From an uncultured Clostridia bacterium (GTDB taxonomy: Bacteria > Bacillota > Clostridia > Christensenellales > Borkfalkiaceae), in the NCBI GenBank assembly GCA_937888935.1, contig CALARO010000271.1, positions 1 to 6,560 on the forward strand: 6,560 nt of DNA, given 5' to 3'. Shown piece by piece: positions 1-5,224 of this stretch. The position numbers and the translations under genes were made by a program. The notes under the pieces were generated by a model. It saw nothing but the letters and a program-made list of their open reading frames with translations, was not told the origin of the DNA and ran no database searches. The first letter of the stretch is position 1. Every line of letters starts with the position of its first letter.

Positions 1-384
1 GGTACGTCCGTAGACAATCTGAAGGAAAAGTTCGCGCATCGCGGTGTTGATCGCGTCGCACACAAGACCGGTATTCAAAGCTTCAAGGGGCGTTTTTCCG
101 GGCAGAATTTCCGCCGCCATAGCCGCCGAGTGCGTCATACCCGAGCAGCCGATCGTTTCCACGAGCGCTTCCTGAATAATGCCGCCCTTAATGTTCAGCG
201 AAAGCTTGCATGCGCCCTGCTGCGGCGCGCACCAGCCCACGCCGTGCGTGAAGCCGCTGATATCCTTGATTTCCTTCGCGTGAATCCACTTGCCCTCTTC
301 GGGGATCGCGGCATTCTCGTGACGAGCGACGCCTGCGCCTTTGGCAACGCAGTACATCTGTTCAACTTCCTGTGAGATTGTCAT
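1..384 (-). CDS. NifU/IscU-like iron-sulfur cluster scaffold protein, 3' end cut by window edge
   Basis: The first 128 codons are visible and the frame is still open at base 1. I recognise the protein as the clostridial iron-sulfur scaffold-like family usually encoded beside a GGGtGRT protein; from memory complete members are about 230 residues. Resemblance to IscU/NifU-N is seen around three cysteines: Cys59 in a GACKLSLNIK context, Cys80 in VETIGCSGM (compare the IscU YGCGSAIAS loop) and Cys109 in LVCDAINTA. These match the spacing and context of the three cluster-ligating cysteines of IscU. Cys12 and Cys52 are extra. The inferred role is cytoplasmic assembly or carriage of Fe-S clusters; the exact client is unknown. 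The ATG at 384-382 is chosen because GGAGGAGAGG (391-400) precedes it. The gene has its own strong promoter, so it is probably not co-transcribed with the UvrA-like gene upstream. A partner GGGtGRT gene would be expected just beyond the left edge. Confidence 0.85.
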   Translation of the reverse strand, partial: MTISQEVEQMYCVAKGAGVARHENAAIPEEGKWIHAKEIKDISGFTHGVGWCAPQQGACKLSLNIKGGIIQEALVETIGCSGMTHSAAMAAEILPGKTPLEALNTGLVCDAINTAMRELFLQIVYGRT

Positions 385-390
385 AGTAGT

Positions 391-400
391 CCTCTCCTCC
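391..400 (-). promoter_or_regulatory. Ribosome binding site of the iron-sulfur scaffold gene
   Basis: On the minus strand this reads GGAGGAGAGG, with the last GAGG 6 nt before the ATG at 384. It is a near-perfect Shine-Dalgarno sequence and fixes the start codon. Confidence 0.85.
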
Positions 401-468
401 ATAAAAATTTCGTGTTTAATAAAATTTGGGTACGGCGGCAGGGCGGACAAGCCCCGATCGCCTATAAC

Positions 469-497
469 AGTATAGCACATTCCGAAAAATTTTTCAA
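469..497 (-). promoter_or_regulatory. Sigma-A promoter of the iron-sulfur scaffold gene
   Basis: On the minus strand there is a -35 TTGAAA (492-497), a 17-nt spacer and a -10 TATACT (469-474). A TG one base before the -10 makes it an extended -10 promoter. Transcription would start near 462, leaving a leader of about 77 nt. Upstream lie A-tracts at about 10-bp intervals (centres near 515, 525, 536 and 545), which could act as an UP element or a static bend. Both hexamers and the spacing are close to ideal, so this is the best promoter in the window. Confidence 0.8.
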
Positions 498-667
498 CCG
501 CTTGAAAGCAGATTTTTCCCGCTTTTGGAAATTTTTTTTAATTTTTTCCGCACGTTCGGCTTTTATCCCCGCCTTCTGCGCGCGCCGCCCGCCTTGCGCC
601 CGCGCCGAAACGAATTTTAAGTCGCCTGTTTAAAACGCGTGCTTTTCTCTCTCGTAACGATTTAAAA
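498..667. other. Intergenic stretch with GC-rich patch and phased A-tracts, no gene seen
   Basis: This lies between the stop of the UvrA-like gene and the promoter of the scaffold gene. About 566-607 is a very GC-rich block, purine-rich in G on the minus strand with several GGG runs. About 513-547 is a run of A/T tracts. I see no convincing intrinsic terminator for the UvrA-like gene here: no stable stem is followed by a minus-strand U-tract. An open frame runs on the plus strand through 412-633, but it has no ribosome binding site and a composition unlike a protein, so I do not call it. Confidence 0.5.
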
Positions 668-3127
668 TTATAAATATTTTCCCGTCACGCTTTCGCGGTT
701 TTCTCTGATTTCTTCCACCGTGCCTTCCGCTACGATTTTTCCGCCCGCATTTCCGCCGCGCGGCCCCATATCAATCACGTAATCGGCGTTTTTAATCATA
801 TCGAGATCGTGTTCGATCACCACCACCGTCGCGCCGTTTTCAATCAGCGCGTCGAATACGCGCAAAAGCACGCCCACGTCCTGCGGGTGCAAACCGATTG
901 TCGGCTCGTCGAATACGAACGCCGCGTCGCTCTGCGCTTTCCCCGTTTCGGAAGCAAGTTTCAGCCGCTGCGCTTCCCCGCCCGAAAGCGACGGCGTGCT
1001 TTCGCCGAGCGTAAGATACCCAAGGCCGAGGCTTTCCAGCGTTTCCAGTTTATCCCGTATCTTTTTATGCTTTTCGAAAAGCCGCGCCGCTTCGCTCACC
1101 GTCGCGTTCATCAGATCGGAAATCGAATATTTTTCGCCGCAAAGCGTAATTTTGATTTTATCCGCGCCCGCCGCGTATCTTTTTCCTTTACATTCGGGAC
1201 AGATAATTTCCACGTCGGGCAAAAACTGAATATCCATCGAAATCTGCCCCGTCCCGTCGCATACGGGGCAACGCAGACTTCCCGTATTGTACGAAAAATC
1301 GTTGACTTTCAATCCCTGCGCCTTCGCTTCGGGCGTTGCGGCGAAAAGTTTTCTCAGATCGTCCAGAACGCCCGAATACGTAGCCGCCGTCGATCGCACG
1401 TTGATTCCGATCGGCGTTGCGTCGATCAGGGTTACGCGTTCTATTCCGTCCGCTTCGATCGAACGTATATGCGCGGGGATTTTCGCCCGTAATGCCGGCA
1501 CAAGACTTTCGAGAACCGCCGTTGTTTTTCCGCTTCCCGAAACGCCCGTCACCACGGTGAGCCTACCTTTCGGAATTTTTAAATCGAGCGCGCGCACGGT
1601 GTGCAGCGGCAAAGTCAGAACGCGTATCGTTCCGTAATCGAATATCGCGTTCTTTTCGGCGCGCACGCGCACGTTCACGTTTTTCGTTCCCGCAAGATAG
1701 CCGCCGATCAGCGAATTTTTATCGCGTTCCACTTCCGCAACGCTTCCCTTCGAAATCACGTTGCCGCCGGCTTTTCCCGCGCCTTCGCCCATCTCGATCA
1801 CATAGTCCGCCGCGCCGATCACACGCGTATCGTGATCCACCGCCACCACCGAATTGCCCCGCTTCACAAGATCGCGGATCACGGCTAAAAGCCCGTCCAC
1901 GTTCGCAGGATGCAAGCCGATCGAAGGCTCGTCCAATACGTATAAAACGCCCGTCGTTTTATTCCGCACCGCCCGCGCCAGCTGAATCCGCTGCAATTCG
2001 CCCGTAGAAAGCGTGTTTGCCGCCCGATCGGGCGTTAAATAATCCAACCCGAGATCAATCAACCTTTCGGAAACGGACAAAAACTCTTTCGCGATGCTTT
2101 CCGCCATCGGCTGCATTTCGGGCGGCATTTTCTTCGGCACGCTCTTCACCCATTCGATCAGATCGCCGAGCGGCATGGCAAGCGCGTCGGGCAACGTCTT
2201 TCCGTCGATCACCGAGCTTCTCGCGATTTTATTCAGCCTTGTTCCGCCGCACTCCGGGCAGGCGGTTTCTTCGAGAAACTTCGCCACGCGCTTCATTCCG
2301 GTTTCGTCTTTCACCTTCGAAAGCGCGTTTTCCACCGTATACACGGCGTTGAAATACGTGAAATCGAGTTCCCCCGCCTGATTTGAATTTTTTGCATGAT
2401 AAAAAATATGCTTCTTTTCCGCAGGACCGTGATATACAATCTCTTTTTCCTTGTCCGTCAGCTCGCGGAAAGGTACGTTCGTCCGCACGCCCATTTCGCG
2501 GCAAACGTCCGTCATCAAAGACCACATCAGCGAATTCCACGGCGCAACCGCGCCCTCGTCGATCGTAAGAGTATCGTCGGGTACAAGCGAAGCGATATTC
2601 ACCTTGCGCACAATGCCCGTTCCCGAGCAGACGGGGCATGCGCCGAGCGAATTAAACGAAAAACTTTCCGCGCTCGGCGGATCGAAAGCCGCGCCGCAAA
2701 CGGGGCAGACAAGCCGCTTACCCGCAGCAACGCTCATCGACGGCGGCACGAGATGCCCGTTCGGGCAAAGGTGGCTTCCAAGGCGCGAATACATCAGTCT
2801 GAGACTGTTCGAAAGCTCAGTCAGCGTGCCGAACGTGCTTCTCACGTTGGGAACTGCGGGGCGTTGGTGCAGCGCAAGCGCGGCGGGTACGTTTTCAATA
2901 GAATCCACGTTCGCGTTTTCCGCCTGCGATAAACGCCTGCGCGTGTACGCGGAAAGAGCTTCGAGATAGCGGCGCGAACCTTCCGCATACAAAACGCCGA
3001 GCGCAAGCGAAGATTTTCCGCTTCCGGAAACGCCCGCCACCGCAACGAATTTTCCGAGCGGAATATTCACGTTTATATTTTTTAAATTGTGTACGCGCGC
3101 GCCGCGCACGATAATTTCATCGGGCAT
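668..3127 (-). CDS. UvrA-like tandem ABC ATPase lacking the UvrB-binding domain (UvrA2-type)
   Basis: The protein has 819 residues, against about 940 for canonical UvrA. Two ABC modules are visible. Module one has Walker A GVSGSGKS (32-39), signature LSTGE (373-377), Walker B VLYVLDE (394-400) and switch His432. Module two has Walker A GVSGSGKT (528-535), signature LSGGE (714-718), Walker B Asp740-Glu741 and His773. Zinc-type CxxC pairs lie at 141/144, 164/167, 290/293, 620/623 and 643/646; the last two pairs keep canonical UvrA spacing. Between about 125 and 140 the roughly 120-residue UvrB-binding domain of canonical UvrA is missing. By family knowledge such short UvrA paralogues bind DNA and hydrolyse ATP but are not expected to load UvrB; relatives such as DrrC and UvrA2 are linked to drug or damage tolerance. 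The Thr in the first signature also occurs in family members I recall. The ATG at 3127 follows AAGGTGG. It probably shares a transcript with the upstream dehydrogenase, 57 nt away. It should not be annotated as the cell's main uvrA. Confidence 0.9.
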   Translation of the reverse strand: MPDEIIVRGARVHNLKNINVNIPLGKFVAVAGVSGSGKSSLALGVLYAEGSRRYLEALSAYTRRRLSQAENANVDSIENVPAALALHQRPAVPNVRSTFGTLTELSNSLRLMYSRLGSHLCPNGHLVPPSMSVAAGKRLVCPVCGAAFDPPSAESFSFNSLGACPVCSGTGIVRKVNIASLVPDDTLTIDEGAVAPWNSLMWSLMTDVCREMGVRTNVPFRELTDKEKEIVYHGPAEKKHIFYHAKNSNQAGELDFTYFNAVYTVENALSKVKDETGMKRVAKFLEETACPECGGTRLNKIARSSVIDGKTLPDALAMPLGDLIEWVKSVPKKMPPEMQPMAESIAKEFLSVSERLIDLGLDYLTPDRAANTLSTGELQRIQLARAVRNKTTGVLYVLDEPSIGLHPANVDGLLAVIRDLVKRGNSVVAVDHDTRVIGAADYVIEMGEGAGKAGGNVISKGSVAEVERDKNSLIGGYLAGTKNVNVRVRAEKNAIFDYGTIRVLTLPLHTVRALDLKIPKGRLTVVTGVSGSGKTTAVLESLVPALRAKIPAHIRSIEADGIERVTLIDATPIGINVRSTAATYSGVLDDLRKLFAATPEAKAQGLKVNDFSYNTGSLRCPVCDGTGQISMDIQFLPDVEIICPECKGKRYAAGADKIKITLCGEKYSISDLMNATVSEAARLFEKHKKIRDKLETLESLGLGYLTLGESTPSLSGGEAQRLKLASETGKAQSDAAFVFDEPTIGLHPQDVGVLLRVFDALIENGATVVVIEHDLDMIKNADYVIDMGPRGGNAGGKIVAEGTVEEIRENRESVTGKYL

Positions 3128-3130
3128 AGT

Positions 3131-3137
3131 CCACCTT
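3131..3137 (-). promoter_or_regulatory. Ribosome binding site of the UvrA-like gene
   Basis: AAGGTGG on the minus strand lies 3 nt before the ATG at 3127. It is a one-mismatch Shine-Dalgarno at slightly short spacing and supports that start. Confidence 0.6.
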
Positions 3138-3184
3138 CTTTTTCGTATTTTCCGTCGCGATAACTTTGCCGAAAAAACGATCGG

Positions 3185-3967
3185 TTAATTTTTCTCTTTC
3201 TGAATTTTATAAACGCACTTTCTCACGAGCGAACGCGGCGCAAACTTCATCAGCCGCACCAAAAAACGATTTCCCGCGCCGTGTACCGCCACCGTCTTGC
3301 CCTTGTTCATCTTTTTATATCCGAACGCCGCCGTTTTCGCCGCGTCGGCATTTTTCAGGTTTTTGAAAAGTCCCGATTTTTGCAGCGAAGCCGCGTTTTC
3401 AAATCCCGTTTTCGTAGGACCGGGGCAAAGCGCGGTAACGCTCACGCCGTAAGGCTTCATTTCCACGGCGAGCGCTTCGCTGAAAGATAAAACGAACGCC
3501 TTCGAAGCGTAATATACGCTCATCAGCGCGCCGGGCGCAAACGAAGCCACCGAAGCCACGTTTAATATCTTTCCGCTTTTCCTTTCCGCCATCTGCGGCA
3601 GAATCAGCCGGGTCAGCCGCATCAGCGTCATGTCGTTCACCTGCACCATATCTGTCAGCTTATTTATGTCCGCGCGGAAAAATTCCCCGAAATCCCCGAA
3701 CCCCGCGTTGTTCACAAGCGCGGAGATTTCCGCGCCCTTCTCTTCGCAAAAAGCAAAAACTTCTTCCGCCGACTGCGCTTTCGAAAGATCGCACGCCAAT
3801 ATTTCCGCGTTCACGCCATAGTTTTTCTCGATTTCGCCCTTTAATTTTTCCAATTTTCCCGCGTTTCTCGCCACAAGCACAAGATTGTATCCGTCTTGCG
3901 CGAATAATTTCGCAAATTCTTCGCCGAGACCGCCCGAAGCGCCCGTAATCACCGCTACGTTTTTCAT
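3185..3967 (-). CDS. Short-chain dehydrogenase/reductase (SDR), classical type
   Basis: The protein has 260 residues from the preferred start. The Rossmann cofactor loop TGASGGLG is at 8-15. Arg34 follows the second beta strand (VARN), which usually favours NADP(H). Asp60 (CDLS) contacts adenine and NNAG is at 86-89. The catalytic tetrad is Asn111, Ser139, Tyr152 and Lys156 (YYASK). The PGPTKTGF segment is at 182-189. All active-site residues are present, so it should be an active cytoplasmic NAD(P)-dependent oxidoreductase. It resembles the DltE/YqjQ-like group, whose substrates are mostly unknown; I assign none. The basic C-terminal tail (about 234-260) may associate with membrane or partners. 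Start choice: the ATG at 3967 has GGGGTG 6 nt upstream. A GTG at 3976 would add three residues but overlaps that site and has no ribosome binding site of its own. The gene probably leads a two-gene transcript with the UvrA-like gene. A palindrome over its promoter suggests repression. Confidence 0.9.
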   Translation of the reverse strand: MKNVAVITGASGGLGEEFAKLFAQDGYNLVLVARNAGKLEKLKGEIEKNYGVNAEILACDLSKAQSAEEVFAFCEEKGAEISALVNNAGFGDFGEFFRADINKLTDMVQVNDMTLMRLTRLILPQMAERKSGKILNVASVASFAPGALMSVYYASKAFVLSFSEALAVEMKPYGVSVTALCPGPTKTGFENAASLQKSGLFKNLKNADAAKTAAFGYKKMNKGKTVAVHGAGNRFLVRLMKFAPRSLVRKCVYKIQKEKN

Positions 3968-3973
3968 ATCGCA

Positions 3974-3979
3974 CACCCC
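3974..3979 (-). promoter_or_regulatory. Start-deciding ribosome binding site of the SDR gene
   Basis: GGGGTG on the minus strand, 6 nt before the ATG at 3967. It contains the alternative GTG start (3976-3974), which therefore cannot easily use it. This favours the shorter, 260-residue protein. Confidence 0.55.
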
Positions 3980-3996
3980 GATAAAACTTAAATAAA

Positions 3997-4002
3997 CTTA
4001 TA
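3997..4002 (-). promoter_or_regulatory. Candidate -10 element of the SDR/UvrA-like transcript
   Basis: TATAAG on the minus strand, placing a start near 3990 and a leader of roughly 20 nt. There is no good -35 at 16-18 bp; the best hexamer there is TTTTAT. The promoter is weak or needs an activator. It is placed by position between the spo0A terminator and the SDR gene. Confidence 0.35.
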
Positions 4003-4023
4003 CGCGCATATTTTGCCGTATAA
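3998..4023. repeat. 26-bp imperfect palindrome over the SDR promoter, operator-like
   Basis: Arms TTATACG (3998-4004) and CGTATAA (4017-4023) are perfect inverted repeats. Inside them GCA (4006-4008) mirrors TGC (4014-4016), offset by one base. The left arm covers the candidate -10 of the SDR gene, as expected for a repressor site. In RNA the same sequence would fold into a 9-bp stem with a bulge, followed by a U-rich stretch, so it could instead be a second, weaker terminator behind spo0A. Confidence 0.45.
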
Positions 4024-4072
4024 AATAAATATACCCGCACGAGAGCGTTTCAAAACGCCCCCGGGCAGGTAT
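4020..4072 (-). terminator. Intrinsic terminator of spo0A
   Basis: On the minus strand, 4072-4031 folds into a long hairpin of about 19 pairs. It starts ATACC and ends GGTAT, with a GC-rich middle, three or four G-U pairs, one mismatch and a small loop at GTTTTGAAAC. It is followed by the U-rich stretch ATTTATTTTATA (4030-4019). It lies about 24 nt after the spo0A stop and would separate spo0A from the SDR gene. The U-tract is interrupted, so termination may be incomplete. Confidence 0.65.
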
Positions 4073-4095
4073 ACTACCGAAGAATCCTATAAGCG

Positions 4096-4875
4096 TTACA
4101 TCATGTTTTCAAGGATCAGCTTGTCCGCCACAAGCGCGATAAATTCGCTGTTCGTGGGTTTTTCCGTGCCGAGATACACGCGCGTGCCGAACACGGCGTT
4201 AATTGCGTCGATCCTTCCCCTGTTCCAGGCAACTTCGATGGCGTGCCGTATCGCGCGTTCCACCTTGCTCGAAGTCGTTTTATAAATTTCCGCCACGCCG
4301 GGATACAATTCCTTCGTCACGTTATTGATGATCCGCGGCGTTTTCACCGTCATTTTTATGCCTTCCCGAAGATACGCATAGCCTTTGATATGCGGCGGAA
4401 TCCCGATTGAAATAAAAATATCGCTGATTTTCTCTTCCAGAGAAGTCGTTTTGCGTTTTTGCGGCACGGCGTCCGACGATTCATTCCCCGACGCAGTCTC
4501 TTTTTCTTCGCACAGATCCAGCATCAATTCCAATGCGCCCGGGATAGAAAAGGGTTTAATCAGATAATAGTCCGCGCCTTCGCGGATCGCGCGTTCGATA
4601 ATCGCTTCGCCCGAAACGCCCGTGGCGATAATTTTGCTCTGCACGCCCGCCGCCTTGATCGCACGGATCACGCCGCAGCCTTCCAGTCCTTTCAGAAACG
4701 TTCCCACGATCACGAGATCGGGTTTCAGTTTCTCAATCTGTTTCACCCCGTTTTCACCGTCGTCGCCGACGTAAATCACGTTGAAATCCCCTTGCCGTTC
4801 GATCGCACCTTTCAGCTCGTTAAGAAGCGTTGCATTACTTTCAAGCACGATCACACGCTTTTCTGCGTTGTACAT
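4096..4875 (-). CDS. spo0A: Spo0A, sporulation master regulator, with a degenerate receiver domain
   Basis: The protein has 259 residues, close to the usual length. The C-terminal effector domain (about 146-259) is unmistakable: IPPHIKGYAYLRE (159-171), the recognition helix region SSKVERAIRHAIEVAW (202-217), and KPTNSEFIALVADKL (239-253). The N-terminal half (about 6-120) is a response-regulator fold that aligns without gaps to Bacillus subtilis Spo0A through the phosphorylation region. There Asp10-Asp11 become Glu12-Ser13, and the phospho-acceptor Asp56 becomes Gly58; the following MP is also lost. Thr85 and Lys107 (in IKPF) remain. The codon at Gly58 is GGA, two changes from either Asp codon, so a single base error does not explain it. 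The inference is that DNA binding is kept and phosphorelay control is lost or replaced. The ATG at 4875 has GGAGGAG 7 nt upstream. The gene is monocistronic here: its upstream neighbour is an ABC-F gene rather than spoIVB, the usual neighbour in spore formers. Confidence 0.95.
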   Translation of the reverse strand: MYNAEKRVIVLESNATLLNELKGAIERQGDFNVIYVGDDGENGVKQIEKLKPDLVIVGTFLKGLEGCGVIRAIKAAGVQSKIIATGVSGEAIIERAIREGADYYLIKPFSIPGALELMLDLCEEKETASGNESSDAVPQKRKTTSLEEKISDIFISIGIPPHIKGYAYLREGIKMTVKTPRIINNVTKELYPGVAEIYKTTSSKVERAIRHAIEVAWNRGRIDAINAVFGTRVYLGTEKPTNSEFIALVADKLILENMM

Positions 4876-4882
4876 TGTTTTT

Positions 4883-4889
4883 CTCCTCC
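4883..4889 (-). promoter_or_regulatory. Ribosome binding site of spo0A
   Basis: GGAGGAG on the minus strand, 7 nt before the ATG at 4875. It is a strong, well-placed Shine-Dalgarno. Confidence 0.85.
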
Positions 4890-4915
4890 AGAATAATTTT
4901 TTAAAGCTTTCCTAT

Positions 4916-4963
4916 TTGCTTTATGAAACTATTATACACCTTATTTTTCAAAAAGTAAAGCAA
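4916..4963. repeat. Inverted repeat bracketing the spo0A promoter
   Basis: TTGCTTTA (4916-4923) and TAAAGCAA (4956-4963) are perfect 8-bp inverted arms. Their centres are 40 bp apart, close to four helical turns. One arm overlaps the -35 element and the other lies at the predicted transcription start. It could be a regulator site, but an 8-bp match in AT-rich DNA can arise by chance. Confidence 0.35.
4931..4959 (-). promoter_or_regulatory. Sigma-A promoter of spo0A
   Basis: On the minus strand there is a perfect -10 TATAAT (4931-4936), a 17-nt spacer and a -35 TTTACT (4954-4959; four of six matches to TTGACA). Transcription would start near 4924, with a leader of about 50 nt. The weak -35 and consensus -10 fit a promoter open to activation or repression. 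Confidence 0.7.
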
Positions 4964-5020
4964 TTTTTTACAAAAACAAATAATTTTTTTAAAATTTAGT
5001 TGTCTTTTTTTAAAATATCC

Positions 5021-5037
5021 TGTCGAATTATGTCGAA
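5021..5037 (+). promoter_or_regulatory. Tandem 0A boxes (Spo0A binding sites) upstream of spo0A
   Basis: TGTCGAA occurs twice, at 5021-5027 and 5031-5037, as direct repeats exactly 10 bp apart, so both lie on the same face of the helix. TGTCGAA is the established Spo0A recognition core, and tandem sites with this period are typical of dimer binding. They lie about 100-110 bp upstream of the predicted spo0A start and face away from the gene. The motif was seen nowhere else in the window. The likely role is autoregulation of spo0A. Confidence 0.75.
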
Positions 5038-5115
5038 TACGTTCTTTTATGCTGATAAAAAAATGAAAAACGCAGAAAGTATCGTCGATTTTGTGAAAAA
5101 AATAAGATAGAATTA

Positions 5116-5163
5116 TTAAAAATAATGAAATGATCGGGCAACCGTATTCAAACGATCGCCCGA
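5116..5163 (-). terminator. Intrinsic terminator of the ABC-F gene
   Basis: On the minus strand, TCGGGC (5163-5158) pairs with GCCCGA (5139-5134). Past two mismatches an inner CGT/ACG stem encloses a 6-nt loop. The U-rich stretch ATCATTTCATTATTTTT (5133-5117) follows. It lies about 60 nt after the ABC-F stop, where a terminator is expected. The U-tract is broken, so efficiency is uncertain. Confidence 0.55.
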
Positions 5164-5224
5164 AAATTGCTAAGAAACTATCCGCAAGCTTCCCGAAATT
5201 TGCCGAAAGGCAGAAAAAGAAGCG

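Larger units (their letters stand above)
4876..5224. other. AT-rich intergenic region upstream of spo0A
   Basis: These 349 bp separate the spo0A start from the ABC-F stop. From left to right they hold the spo0A ribosome binding site, its promoter, an inverted repeat flanking that promoter, long A/T tracts (about 4964-5016), two tandem 0A boxes, and the hairpin after the ABC-F gene. The only frame worth noting is a 26-codon plus-strand ORF at 5030-5110 without a ribosome binding site, which I do not call as a gene. Confidence 0.6.

Noticed and set aside
412..633. A 73-codon plus-strand ORF in the intergenic region
   Set aside because: It starts inside the promoter region of a minus-strand gene, has no Shine-Dalgarno sequence, and its product is a translation of T-tracts and a GC-rich block.
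809..2969. Several long plus-strand and other-frame ORFs inside the UvrA-like gene
   Set aside because: They are shadows of a well-conserved 819-residue protein. Their products are rich in Arg, Ser and Phe with no recognisable domain, and they lack ribosome binding sites.
668..3127. Main nucleotide excision repair uvrA
   Set aside because: The UvrB-binding domain is absent and the protein is about 120 residues short, so it is a paralogue rather than the canonical repair subunit.
5014..5023. A sigma-H-like -35 (minus strand ACAGGATATT) next to the 0A boxes
   Set aside because: The -35 half matches, and sigma-H control of spo0A is known in Bacillus, but I find no acceptable GAAT-type -10 at 11-14 bp.
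5111..5127. ATTATT/AATAAT inverted repeat
   Set aside because: It is six A/T-only base pairs in AT-rich sequence, with no stability or positional meaning beyond the U-tract of the neighbouring terminator.
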